The notes: generated by a model from the letters alone, not told the origin. Numbered from the stretch's first letter, positions 21,767 through 30,922 are shown. The stretch is 45,930 nucleotides of DNA from Halomonas maura (GCF_030409305.1 NZ_JAUFPQ010000004.1:24473-70402), one strand, 5' to 3'. Numbers and translations: made by a program.

Positions 21767-21842
21767 TCCTGTCGACTCCTTGTTCGGGGATGCCCGCGGA
21801 CGGGTGGCAGTGCCACCAGTCTACTCCCCCCGCCGGCCCGCG

Positions 21843-22841
21843 TCAGGCGTCCGCCGACCAGTCCTCGTCGGGCGCATGGGCCAGGAACCGGGGACGACGC
21901 TTGCTCGCCGCATAGGGCTCGACGCAGCGGTTGTCGCGGCGGTTGTAGACGAAGAAGACGTTGCTGCGCGGGTCCGGCGACATGTTGGCATTGGAGCCGT
22001 GCAGGGTGTTGCAGTCGAACAGCAGCAGGCCGCCGGCCGCGCCGGTGGGTGCCTCGATGCCATGCCGGTCGATCAGCCGGCGCAGCGCCTCGCGGCTCGG
22101 CACGCCGAATTCCTGGGTCTTGAGCGATTGCTGGTGGTGGTCCTCCGGCGTCTCGCCGAGGCAGGGCACGAACACCCGATGGGAGCCGGGCACCAGCATC
22201 AGCGGGCCATTGAAGGCGTGGTTGTCGGTCAGCACGAGGGAGGCGCTCACCGCATGCATGGCCGGCATGCCGTCCTCGGCGTGCCAGGTCTCGAAGTCGG
22301 AATGCCAGTTGAAGCCCTTGCCCTCGAAGCCGGGCTTGTAGTTGATGCGGGACTGATGGATATAGGGTTCGCCGCCGAGGATCTGCCGGGCACGACCCAT
22401 CAGCCGCTCGTCGTTGGCCAGGCGGCCGAAGAGTCGCGACAGGAAGTGCACGGCGAACAGCGAGCGGATCTCGTTGCCCTGGGGCTCGGTGATGCTGAAG
22501 TCACGGCCCTGGAAGTCGTCGCGGGCCATCAGGGCGGACAGTTCCCGGCGCAGTGCGTCGAGCTCCTCGCCGGCCAGGAAATCCGGCTCGAAGAGGAAAC
22601 CGCGCCGCTCGAAGGTGTCGAGCTGCTCGGCGCTGAGCGGCCCCTCCCGGTCGCGGCCCTTGACCACCGGCTCCTGGCGGTTGAGCCAGGGCAGGTCGAG
22701 GGCCTCGGCGAGGCGGGTCGGATAGGGATCCTCCCCGGGCCGCGGCGCGCTGCGCACCCGGCTCTGGGGATCGGGGGAATCGATGACGGTATGGGCTTTC
22801 GCCTGTTCCAGCGGTCGGTTGGACGATGTCTGCACTGACAT
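21843..22841 (-). CDS. ectD: Ectoine 5-hydroxylase EctD
   Basis: This Fe(II)/2-oxoglutarate dioxygenase hydroxylates the osmolyte ectoine to 5-hydroxyectoine in the cytoplasm. It has 332 residues, the length of the Halomonas elongata enzyme, and starts with the same MSVQTSSNRPL. The iron triad is visible: H180 and D182 in FNWHSDFETWHAEDGMP, and H281 in CNTLHGSN. The EctD signature region around 178-195 is intact. The start is fixed by an ideal AGGAGGTGAT ribosome site seven bases before the ATG. ectA, ectB and ectC are not nearby, so substrate must come from a distant ect locus, as in H. elongata. About 190 bp separate it from transaldolase upstream. Confidence 0.97.
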   Translation of the reverse strand: MSVQTSSNRPLEQAKAHTVIDSPDPQSRVRSAPRPGEDPYPTRLAEALDLPWLNRQEPVVKGRDREGPLSAEQLDTFERRGFLFEPDFLAGEELDALRRELSALMARDDFQGRDFSITEPQGNEIRSLFAVHFLSRLFGRLANDERLMGRARQILGGEPYIHQSRINYKPGFEGKGFNWHSDFETWHAEDGMPAMHAVSASLVLTDNHAFNGPLMLVPGSHRVFVPCLGETPEDHHQQSLKTQEFGVPSREALRRLIDRHGIEAPTGAAGGLLLFDCNTLHGSNANMSPDPRSNVFFVYNRRDNRCVEPYAASKRRPRFLAHAPDEDWSADA

Positions 22842-23031
22842 CCAATCACCTCCTTGCGTCGTGATCAGTTTCAGATTCGATCTCGATCCGACGGCGGTCA
22901 GCCGCACGGCGGGGTCCGGCGTGGACCCGCGACGGAGAGGTGGTGACGGCCGGGCGGGGTTTCAAGGCCCCTCCCGCGGGGCAAGGCCGCTGCCGCGCGG
23001 CTCCCCCGTGGGGCGGGCCGGCGGCAGGCAT

Positions 23032-23988
23032 TCAGCGGCTCGCCAGCCGCTCGGCGATGAGCGCCTCGAGGCGCTGCTGGTCCTCGGCGAAGCGACGGAT
23101 GCCCTCGGCCAGCTTGTCGTTGGCCATGGCATCCTGGTTGTGACCCCAGCGGAACTCGGCCTCGCTGAGCGGTGCCGGCCGTGCACCACCGCCTTCGATG
23201 GTCACCTGGCGGGTCACCTCGCCCTCGGCGTCGGCCAGCTCCTCGAGCAGCGCCGGCGAGATGGTCAGCCGCGGGCAGCCGGCCAGCGCCAGCACCTGCC
23301 CGGTGTTGCGGAAGCTGGCGCCCATCACCACGGTGTCGAAGCCGCCCTCGCCGACCCGCCGGCAGACCTGCCGCACGAACTGCACGCCGGGGTCGCTGTC
23401 GGGGGTAAAGTCCTGGCCGGTCGCCTGCTTGTACCAGTCGGTGACCCGGCCGACGAAGGGCGAGACCAGGAACACCCCGGCATCGAAGCAGGCCTGGGCC
23501 TGGGCCTCGCTGAACAGCAGGGTCAGGTTGCAGTGGATGCCTTCCCGCTCCAGTCGCTCGGCGGCGCGGATGCCCTCCCAGGTCGAGGCCAGCTTGATCA
23601 GCACGCGATCCGGCGAGACGCCGCGCCTGTCGTAGAGCGCGATCAGCTCGTGGGCCTTGCGGATGCTGGCCTCGGTGTCGAAGGACAGCCTGGCGGCCAC
23701 CTCGGTGGACACCCGGCCGGGGATCAGCTTGGCGATCTCGCTGCCCTTGGCCACGGCGAGGCGGTCCACGGCATGATCGATCCGGGCCTGAGGGTCGCTG
23801 GTCTCGGCCTTCACGGCCGCCAGCTCCGCCTCGATCAGCGGCTGGTACTCGTCGAGGTCGAAGGCCTTGAGGATCAGCGAGGGATTGGTGGTGGCGTCGT
23901 GGGGCCGGTAGCGGCGGATGGCGTCCAGGTCGCCGGTATCGGCGACCACCAGGGAGAGCGACTTGAGGGCATCGAGTTGGGATGGCAT
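23032..23988 (-). CDS. tal: Transaldolase
   Basis: A 318-residue class I transaldolase (E. coli TalB 317) moving a dihydroxyacetone unit between sedoheptulose 7-phosphate and glyceraldehyde 3-phosphate in the pentose phosphate pathway. Catalytic features: VADTGD near the N-terminus, DATTNPSLILK, the Schiff-base lysine in LIKLASTWEGIRAAE, HCNLTLLFS and SPFVGRVTDWYK. GGAG precedes the ATG at 23988. It lies 24 bp downstream of the xylulokinase stop, so it is probably the last gene of the polyol operon, handling pentose phosphate made from xylulose. Confidence 0.96.
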   Translation of the reverse strand: MPSQLDALKSLSLVVADTGDLDAIRRYRPHDATTNPSLILKAFDLDEYQPLIEAELAAVKAETSDPQARIDHAVDRLAVAKGSEIAKLIPGRVSTEVAARLSFDTEASIRKAHELIALYDRRGVSPDRVLIKLASTWEGIRAAERLEREGIHCNLTLLFSEAQAQACFDAGVFLVSPFVGRVTDWYKQATGQDFTPDSDPGVQFVRQVCRRVGEGGFDTVVMGASFRNTGQVLALAGCPRLTISPALLEELADAEGEVTRQVTIEGGGARPAPLSEAEFRWGHNQDAMANDKLAEGIRRFAEDQQRLEALIAERLASR

Positions 23989-24011
23989 GGCGGACTCCGT
24001 CAGTCAGGGGT

Positions 24012-25499
24012 TCAGGCGGGGATGGCGTGCCGGTCGGCCAGCGCCCGGCGGTAGCGAGCGTAGGCCTCCTCGTAGGCCGCGACGCGGTCGGCGTCGGGGG
24101 TGGCCCGGGTGCTCTCGTCGAGGTGCACCAGGCGCTTGCAGAGGGCCTCGAGGGGCATATCGGGGTAGCCTTCGCACCAGGCCGCCTGCAGCGCCGCCCC
24201 CAGGGCGGCGGCCTCGCCGACGGTGGGGCAGATGACCGGTGCGGCGGTGATATCGGCGACCATCTGGCGCCAGACCGGGCTCTTGGCGCCGCCGCCGATC
24301 AGGCGGATCTCGCTGGCTCCCCGGGCCAGCGGGCCGATCCGTTCGAGGCCATAGCGCAGCCCGAAGGTGGCCCCCTCGACCACCGCCCGGCACAGGTTGT
24401 CGGGGGTGGTGTTCAGGCCGGTGAGGCCCGCCAGGCTCGCCGTGGCCTGGGGCAGTGGCGGCACCCGCTCGCCGTTGAAGAAGGGCAGCAGCGTCAGCCC
24501 CCCGGCGCCGATGGGCGCACGGGCCACCCGCTCGTTGAAGGCCGCCAGGTCGAGGTCGAACAGCTCGCGGATGCGGGTGGTGGCCGAGGTCACGTTCATG
24601 GTGCAGATCAACGGCAGCCAGCCAGCGTGGCTGGCACAGAAGCTCGCGACCTCGGCGCTGTCGGCGATCACCGGGGCCTCGGCATGGGCGTACACCGTGC
24701 CCGAGGTGCCGAGGCTCAGGGTCACCAGCCCCGGGGTGATGTTGCCGGTGCCGATGGCCCCGAGCATGTTGTCGCCGCCGCCGCTCGAGACCACCACGCC
24801 GTCGGCCAGGCCCAGCTCGCGGGCCAGCTCCAGGCGCACCGTCCCCGCCGGCTCGTGGGACGCGACGAGGCGCGGCAGCACCCGACCGGGGTCGAGTTCC
24901 GGGGCGATCTCGGCGAACACGTCCTCGCGCCAGCGCCGCGCGCGGGTGTCGAAGTAGCCGGTGCCCGAGGCGTCGCCGGCCTCGGCGACCCGCTCGCCGG
25001 TGAGCCAGAAGTTGAGGTAGTCGTGGGGCAGCAGCAGGCTGTCGATGCGCCGGTAGGCGTCGGGCCGGGTGTCGCGCAGCCAGGCCAGCTTGGAGGCGGT
25101 GTAGCCGGTCTGCAGCACCAGCCCCAGCCGGTCGAGACAGCCCGCCTCGCCGCCCAGGCGCTCGACCAGGGCGGCGTTGTGCGCGGCCGTCTCGGTGTCA
25201 CACCACAGCTTGGCCGGGTGCACCGGCTCGCCCCGCTCGTCCAGGGCCACCAGGCCATGCTGCTGGCCGGACACGCCGATGGCGCGGATCGCCCGGGCAT
25301 CGATGCCGGCGCTGGCCACCGCCTCGGCGAAGGCGCCGAGGAAGGCCGCCCGCCAGTCGGCCGGGTCCTGCTCGCGACGGCCATTGTCGCCCTGCTGCAG
25401 GGCATGGGGCCGGCTGGCCTCGCCGAGAATCCGCGCCGCCTCGATATCGACCACCACCACCTTGGTGCTCTGGGTGCCGCAATCCACCCCGATGTACAT
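24012..25499 (-). CDS. xylB: Xylulokinase
   Basis: This FGGY-family kinase phosphorylates D-xylulose to D-xylulose 5-phosphate. It has 495 residues (usual 480-500). Seen: N-terminal phosphate loop MYIGVDCGTQSTKVVVVD, GVSGQQHGLVALD, the catalytic aspartate in VVSSGGGDNMLGAIG, SLGTSGTVYA and the C-terminal ATP-site IRLIGGGAKSPVWRQMVAD. The ATG overlaps the stop of the polyol dehydrogenase gene by one base (TGATG), which ties it to D-arabinitol (or xylitol) oxidation. Pseudomonads carry an equivalent, mtlY, in their mannitol/arabinitol operon. Confidence 0.94.
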   Translation of the reverse strand: MYIGVDCGTQSTKVVVVDIEAARILGEASRPHALQQGDNGRREQDPADWRAAFLGAFAEAVASAGIDARAIRAIGVSGQQHGLVALDERGEPVHPAKLWCDTETAAHNAALVERLGGEAGCLDRLGLVLQTGYTASKLAWLRDTRPDAYRRIDSLLLPHDYLNFWLTGERVAEAGDASGTGYFDTRARRWREDVFAEIAPELDPGRVLPRLVASHEPAGTVRLELARELGLADGVVVSSGGGDNMLGAIGTGNITPGLVTLSLGTSGTVYAHAEAPVIADSAEVASFCASHAGWLPLICTMNVTSATTRIRELFDLDLAAFNERVARAPIGAGGLTLLPFFNGERVPPLPQATASLAGLTGLNTTPDNLCRAVVEGATFGLRYGLERIGPLARGASEIRLIGGGAKSPVWRQMVADITAAPVICPTVGEAAALGAALQAAWCEGYPDMPLEALCKRLVHLDESTRATPDADRVAAYEEAYARYRRALADRHAIPA

Positions 25500-26986
25500 C
25501 AGTCGCCTCCTCGCGTCGTCGCCAGGGCCTTGAGTGTGGCACGGGCCCCCTGCTCGTGCAGCGAGGCCAGGGCCGCAAGATAGGCCTGGCGGAAGCGCTC
25601 GTCATCGGCGAGGTCGCCGAACAGCTCGCGGTTGTCGATAAAGGCGGTGAGGTCCTCGCGCTGCCGGCCCGCACGGGCCATCAGCTCCTCCCCCAGGCGA
25701 TCGACCACCTCGATGGGCTCCCCCTGCTCGTCGCGCCCCTCGGCATAGCGCGCCCAGCTGGCGACCACCGCGGCGGCACTCTGCATCTTGCCGCCGCGGG
25801 CCAGCTGCACACGGATCACCGGCAGCAGCCACTTGGGGATGCGATCCGAGCTCTCGGCGCACAGCCGCGCCAGGGTGTCCTTGATCTCGGGGTTGGCGAA
25901 GCGCTGGATCAGGGTATGCCGATAGTCGTCGAGGTCGATGCCGGGAACGGCGGACAGGGTCGGCGTGGCCTCGCGGGCCATGTAGTCGAGCAGGAAGTCG
26001 ACGAACAGCGGGTCCTGGCAGACCTCGTGGGCGTAACGATAGCCGGCCAGGTAGCCGAAGTAGCACAGCGCCTGGTGACTGGCGTTGAGCAGCCGCAGCT
26101 TCATCAGCTCGTAGGGCTCGACGTCGTCCACCACCTGCACGCCGACGTCCTCGAAGGCCGGGCGCCCGACGGCGAAGCGGTCCTCCAGCACCCACTGGGT
26201 GAAGGGCTCGCAGACCACCGGCCAGGCGTCCTCGAGGGCGAAACGGCTGGCCAGCTCCTCGATATCGGCGGCCATGGTGACCGGCGTGATGCGATCGACC
26301 ATGGAGTTGGGAAACGGCACCTCGGCCTCGATCCAGGCGGCGAGCCCGGCATCCCGGGCCCGGGCGAAGGCCGTGAACATGCGGTGCGCCACCTCGCCGT
26401 TGCCCTGGATGTTGTCGCAGGACATCACCGTAAAGGGCGGAATGTCTCGTGCCCGACGCCGGGCCAGCGCCTCGGTGATCAGGCCGAAGGTGGTCCTCGG
26501 GGTGGCGGGAGTGGCCAGGTCGTGGCGCACGTCGGCGTTGCCGAGGTCGAACTCGCCGGTCACCGGATGGAAGTTGTAGCCGCCCTCGGTGACGGTCAGC
26601 GAGACGATACGGATGGCCGGGTCGGCCATGGTCTCGATCACCGCCTCGGGGTCGTCCGGGGCATAGCGATAGTCGATGATCGAGCCGATCACCCGGGGCA
26701 CGACCTCGCCATCGGGATGCTTGATCACCAGGGTGTAGAGGTGGTCCTGGGCCGCCAGGGCCTCCTGCATGCGCCGGTCGCCGGGCATCACGCCGACGCC
26801 GACGATGCCCCAGTCCAGCGCCTGGCCCTGGTTCATCAGGTCATCCAGGTACATGGCCTGGTGGGCACGGTGGAAGCCGCCCACCCCGAAGTGGACGATG
26901 CCGGCGCTGACGGCGCCGCGGTCGTAGGCGGGCACGGCGACCGCCGGGGCCAATCGCCCCAGGTTGTCGGTGTTGAGTCGCGTCAT
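25499..26986 (-). CDS. Mannitol 2-dehydrogenase / D-arabinitol 4-dehydrogenase family protein
   Basis: A 495-residue polyol-specific long-chain dehydrogenase that oxidises D-mannitol to D-fructose or D-arabinitol to D-xylulose with NAD+. The nucleotide site GIVHFGVGGFHRAHQAMYLDDL is at residues ~28-50, and the catalytic lysine, asparagine and histidine of the family lie in KLRLLNASHQALCY. Length equals the Pseudomonas fluorescens mannitol 2-dehydrogenase (493). These enzymes usually accept mannitol, arabinitol and sorbitol; coupling to xylulokinase favours arabinitol as one substrate. It follows the P-loop kinase gene by 52 bp. Confidence 0.92.
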   Translation of the reverse strand: MTRLNTDNLGRLAPAVAVPAYDRGAVSAGIVHFGVGGFHRAHQAMYLDDLMNQGQALDWGIVGVGVMPGDRRMQEALAAQDHLYTLVIKHPDGEVVPRVIGSIIDYRYAPDDPEAVIETMADPAIRIVSLTVTEGGYNFHPVTGEFDLGNADVRHDLATPATPRTTFGLITEALARRRARDIPPFTVMSCDNIQGNGEVAHRMFTAFARARDAGLAAWIEAEVPFPNSMVDRITPVTMAADIEELASRFALEDAWPVVCEPFTQWVLEDRFAVGRPAFEDVGVQVVDDVEPYELMKLRLLNASHQALCYFGYLAGYRYAHEVCQDPLFVDFLLDYMAREATPTLSAVPGIDLDDYRHTLIQRFANPEIKDTLARLCAESSDRIPKWLLPVIRVQLARGGKMQSAAAVVASWARYAEGRDEQGEPIEVVDRLGEELMARAGRQREDLTAFIDNRELFGDLADDERFRQAYLAALASLHEQGARATLKALATTRGGD

Positions 26987-27038
26987 CTTGGATCTCCTGC
27001 CGCGTGCGGCGAATCGGTGTCGGGGCTGGCGTCGTCGC

Positions 27039-27671
27039 TCAGACCGTGGCGGCCCAGTGCACGTCGGCGGGAACGGACGCGCGCTTGATCAGGCGGGCAT
27101 TGAGCATGTCCTTGTGACGGGCGCGGTCGATGGCCCCGTCATGGTCCTGACCCATGTTCAGCCAGCGCTGGATCAGCCGCGCCTCGAGCACCTCGTCCGG
27201 CACCTCGAGGAACAGCGTCATGTCGAACGACGCCCGCAGCTCCGGCCAGGGCCCGTGGTCCAGCAGCAGGTAGTTGCCCTCGACGATCACCAGGCGGTGG
27301 TCGAGGGTGATCAGCCGCCCGCCGGCCCGGGCCAGGTCCAGGGGCCGGTCGAAGACCGGCACGGCAACCGTACGATCGGCACGGCGGATGCGCGCCAGGT
27401 CCTGCAGCAGGCCGTCGGTATCGAAGGTCTCGGGGGCGCCCTTCACCGGCACCAGCCCCTCGGGCTCGAGCACGGCATTGTCGAAGTGGTAGCCGTCCAT
27501 CGGCACCACCGCGGCGATGCCCGGCTGGCGCTCGTTGATCTCGCGACACAGCCACTCGGAGAGCAGCGACTTGCCGGCCGCCGGCGGCCCCGCCAGGGCC
27601 ACGATGAAGCGCTCGCGCCCCGTCGCCGCCTCGAGCAGCCGTACGGCCATGTCATGGATATTCGGATTCAT
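27039..27671 (-). CDS. P-loop kinase of the uridine kinase/phosphoribulokinase-like family (YggC/FrcK type)
   Basis: A 210-residue P-loop kinase. Walker A is GPPAAGKSLLSEWL near residue 27; PMDGYHFDNAVLEPEG, KGAPETFDTDGLL and VEGNYLLLD are typical of the nucleoside/nucleotide kinase-like group that includes E. coli YggC (beside the cryptic mannitol PTS genes cmtAB) and rhizobial FrcK (in a fructose ABC operon). In this operon, fructose would be the product of mannitol and sorbitol oxidation and no other fructokinase is present, so phosphorylation of a ketose is possible; the activity is unproven. I chose the ATG at 27671 (MNPNIHDM, GGGA upstream); the open frame extends further upstream only through the palindromic element. 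Confidence 0.75.
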   Translation of the reverse strand: MNPNIHDMAVRLLEAATGRERFIVALAGPPAAGKSLLSEWLCREINERQPGIAAVVPMDGYHFDNAVLEPEGLVPVKGAPETFDTDGLLQDLARIRRADRTVAVPVFDRPLDLARAGGRLITLDHRLVIVEGNYLLLDHGPWPELRASFDMTLFLEVPDEVLEARLIQRWLNMGQDHDGAIDRARHKDMLNARLIKRASVPADVHWAATV

Positions 27672-27689
27672 CGTTGTTCCCGCGTGGTC

Positions 27690-27812
27690 AAAAAATCGCC
27701 GAGCGGGATGAAGCGCTAGGCGCACGGCGCGCAGGAGCCCGAGCATATGGGGTATATGTGAGGGACTCCGAGCACCGCGCAACGCAGCGATTCGCCCGCG
27801 CAGGCATTTTTT
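27690..27812. repeat. 123-bp imperfect palindrome bounded by A6 and T6
   Basis: The segment starts AAAAAATCGCC and ends GGCATTTTTT. Its two halves are imperfect inverted copies centred on GAGCATATGGGGTATATGTG: on the reverse strand the other half also runs AAAAAATGCC...GCGGGCGAATCGCTGCG...CATATACCCCATATG. It fills almost the whole gap between the sorbitol dehydrogenase gene, whose stop codon overlaps it by one base, and the kinase gene. A long hairpin ending in six Ts on either strand could act as a terminator or a processing/stability element. The defined ends suggest a dispersed repeat. Confidence 0.6.
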
Positions 27813-28588
27813 CAGCTCATCCAGTTGCCGCCATCGACGTTCAGCGTCTGGGCCACCACATAGTCGCTGTCGTCGCTGGCGAGGAAGACGGCGGCCCCGG
27901 CATGGTCCTCCGGCCGGCCCATGCGCCCGTAGGGCACGGCCTCGCCGACCAGGCGTTTCTTCTCGCCCAGGGGGCGGTTCTCGTAGCGGGCGAACAGCGC
28001 ATCGACTTCGTCCCACATCGGGGTGTCGACCACCCCCGGGGCGATGCCGTTGACGTTGATGCCGTGCTCGATCAGCGCCAGGCCGCAGGACTGGGTCAGG
28101 CTGATCATCGCGGCCTTGCTGGCGCAGTACAGGCTGACCAGCGGCTCGCCGCGGCGCCCCGCCTGGGAGGCCATGTTGATGATCTTGCCGCCCTGGCCGC
28201 GCTCGACCATGGCCTTCGCCACCGCCTGCAGGGTGAAGAAGGCGCCCTTGACGTTGACCGCGAACTGCCTGTCGTAGCTCGCCTCGCTGACCTCGAGCAG
28301 CGGCGCCATGTCGAACACCGCGGCGTTGTTGACCAGGATGTCGATGCCGCCGAAATCGCGCCGGGTCGCGTCGATCAGGGCATCGATGGAGGCCCGGTCG
28401 CAGACGTCCAGGCGGATGCCTCGGACGCGCTCGCCACCGGCGAGCTGGGCCACGGCCGCGTCGATGGCGGCGGTGTCGATATCAGCCACCACGACCCGTG
28501 CGCCTTCGGCGAGATAGCGTTCGGCGATGGCCAGGCCGATGCCTCGCGCACCGCCGGTGATCACGGCCACCTTGTCTTGTAGTTTCAT
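27812..28588 (-). CDS. smoS: Sorbitol dehydrogenase, short-chain dehydrogenase SmoS type
   Basis: A 258-residue short-chain dehydrogenase oxidising D-sorbitol (glucitol) to D-fructose with NAD+, and probably galactitol and L-iditol. It shows the cofactor motif TGGARGIG, NNAA, catalytic serine in INMASQAG, YxxxK in YCASKAAMISL and the C-terminal VVAQTLNVDGGNWMS. It closely follows the Rhodobacter sphaeroides SmoS sequence (256 residues), including INMASQAGRRGE and YENxPxGEKKRxVG. It follows the HAD gene by 46 bp in the polyol operon. The stop codon lies at the edge of the 123-bp palindrome. Confidence 0.93.
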   Translation of the reverse strand: MKLQDKVAVITGGARGIGLAIAERYLAEGARVVVADIDTAAIDAAVAQLAGGERVRGIRLDVCDRASIDALIDATRRDFGGIDILVNNAAVFDMAPLLEVSEASYDRQFAVNVKGAFFTLQAVAKAMVERGQGGKIINMASQAGRRGEPLVSLYCASKAAMISLTQSCGLALIEHGINVNGIAPGVVDTPMWDEVDALFARYENRPLGEKKRLVGEAVPYGRMGRPEDHAGAAVFLASDDSDYVVAQTLNVDGGNWMS

Positions 28589-28634
28589 GCTGTCGTCCTG
28601 GTAAGGGGGGTAAAAGGGAAGAAGACGAGTACGC

Positions 28635-29321
28635 TCAGGAACCGACGGTCGGCCGGCGGGTGTCCCGCCATTGCCGCACCGTCTCGACCAGCCCGGTCAT
28701 GTGCGACAGGATGCGCCAGGCGCCGGCCTCGCGGAGCCGCTGGGCCTGCCCCGCCGCCACATGGCTGGCGCCGGTGAAGCCGACCACCGCCATGCCGGCG
28801 CCGTGGGCCGCGGTCACCCCGGAGACGCTGTCCTCCACCACCAGGCAGTCACCGGGCGCACAGCCCAGGCGCTGCGCGGCCAGGCGGTAGACCGCCGGGT
28901 CCGGCTTGGGGTGGGCCACCTGATCGGCGGTGATGATCGGGATATCGCCCAGCCGGACGTCGAGCCTGGTGGTGGCAAGCGACGCCAGCACCCGCTGACG
29001 TCGGCTGTTGGAGACCACCGCCAGCGGCAGCTCGAGGGCGGCGATGGCCGCGGCGACGCCGTCGACGGGGCGCAGCTCGTCGGCCAGACGGGCCTCGATG
29101 GCGTCGTCGACCCGCGCGGCGGCATCCGTCGGCAGCCGATAGGCGCTGCGCGCCTCGAGGTAGCGCAGGATGTTGGCCGTGGTCATGCCCAGCGCCGCCT
29201 TCAGCTCGGCCCGGGCGGCCAGGTCCGGCAGCCACTCGCCCAGCAGTTCGAGCAGGGTGGCCTCGGCGATGGCCTCGCTGTCCACCAGCACGCCGTCGCA
29301 ATCGAAGATCAGGCTGTCCAT
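28635..29321 (-). CDS. HAD-IA family hydrolase (sugar phosphatase-like)
   Basis: A 228-residue HAD-superfamily subclass IA phosphatase: nucleophile motif DCDGVLVDSEAIAE, motif II VVSNS, lysine motif AHPKPDPAVY and motif IV CLVVEDSVSGVTAA, with an alpha-helical cap (residues ~15-85). Small sugar phosphatases and beta-phosphoglucomutase relatives share this arrangement. The start at 29321 (MDSLIFD) has GGGAGG directly upstream and lies just after the ATPase stop at 29333. HAD proteins recur in sorbitol/mannitol ABC operons, where they may remove phosphorylated polyols; the substrate is unknown. Confidence 0.85.
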   Translation of the reverse strand: MDSLIFDCDGVLVDSEAIAEATLLELLGEWLPDLAARAELKAALGMTTANILRYLEARSAYRLPTDAAARVDDAIEARLADELRPVDGVAAAIAALELPLAVVSNSRRQRVLASLATTRLDVRLGDIPIITADQVAHPKPDPAVYRLAAQRLGCAPGDCLVVEDSVSGVTAAHGAGMAVVGFTGASHVAAGQAQRLREAGAWRILSHMTGLVETVRQWRDTRRPTVGS

Positions 29322-29332
29322 GCGCCCTCCCA

Positions 29333-30478
<1,146 letters not shown>

Positions 30479-30490
30479 AAGGGGATTCCT

Positions 30491-30922
30491 TTACTTGACG
30501 GCGCCGAAGGTCAGGCCACGCACCATCTGTTTCTGGGTCTGTGCGAGAGCGCCAGCCGAAGATCGGCGGCTCGGCATCGTCGTCATCTGTTTCACCGCGC
30601 CGAAGGTCAGGCCGCGCACCATCTGCTTCCGGGGCTGTGCGAGAGCGCCAGCCGAAGATCGGCGGCTCGGCATCGTCGTCATCTATTTCACCGCGCCGAA
30701 GGTCAGGCCGCGCACCATCTGTTTCCGGGCCTGTGCGAGAGCGCCAGCCGAAGATCGGCGGCTCGGCATCGTCGTCATCTATTTCACGGCCCCGAAGGTC
30801 AGGCCGCGCACCATCTGTTTCCGGGCCTGTGCGAGAGCGCCAGCCGAAGATCGGCGGCTCGGCATCGTCGTCATCTATTTCACGGCGCCGAAGGTCAGGC
30901 CACGCACCATCTGTTTCTGGGT
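30491..30922 (-). repeat. 96-bp tandem array: five copies of the permease 3' end separated by four identical 48-bp spacers
   Basis: Exactly 4.5 units of 96 bp. The tail (T) copies, 48 bp each, lie at 30491, 30587, 30683, 30779 and 30875; each encodes KQMVRGLTFGAVK. The spacers at 30539, 30635, 30731 and 30827 are identical over all 48 bp. The permease ends in the highest-coordinate tail with TAG, followed at once by ATG (TAGATG). Two 31-residue frames (30779-30874, 30683-30778) and a fused 63-residue frame (30491-30682, where TAG has become CAG) follow; each starts MTTMPSRRSS and ends MVRGLTFGAVK. The two outermost tails match each other over 38 bp and differ from the three inner ones, so they look ancestral. 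Each spacer holds a GCCGA-TCT-TCGGC hairpin. No ribosome site precedes the internal ATGs. Confidence 0.9.

Noticed and set aside
27672..28016. N-terminal extension of the P-loop kinase through the palindrome
   Set aside because: The extension overlaps the sorbitol dehydrogenase gene and the palindromic element and resembles nothing in the family. MNPNIHDM at 27671 with a ribosome site is better.
30491..30922. CRISPR-like array
   Set aside because: The alternating pattern suggests it at first sight, but the spacers are identical to each other, one repeated half is the end of a protein gene, and no cas genes are present.
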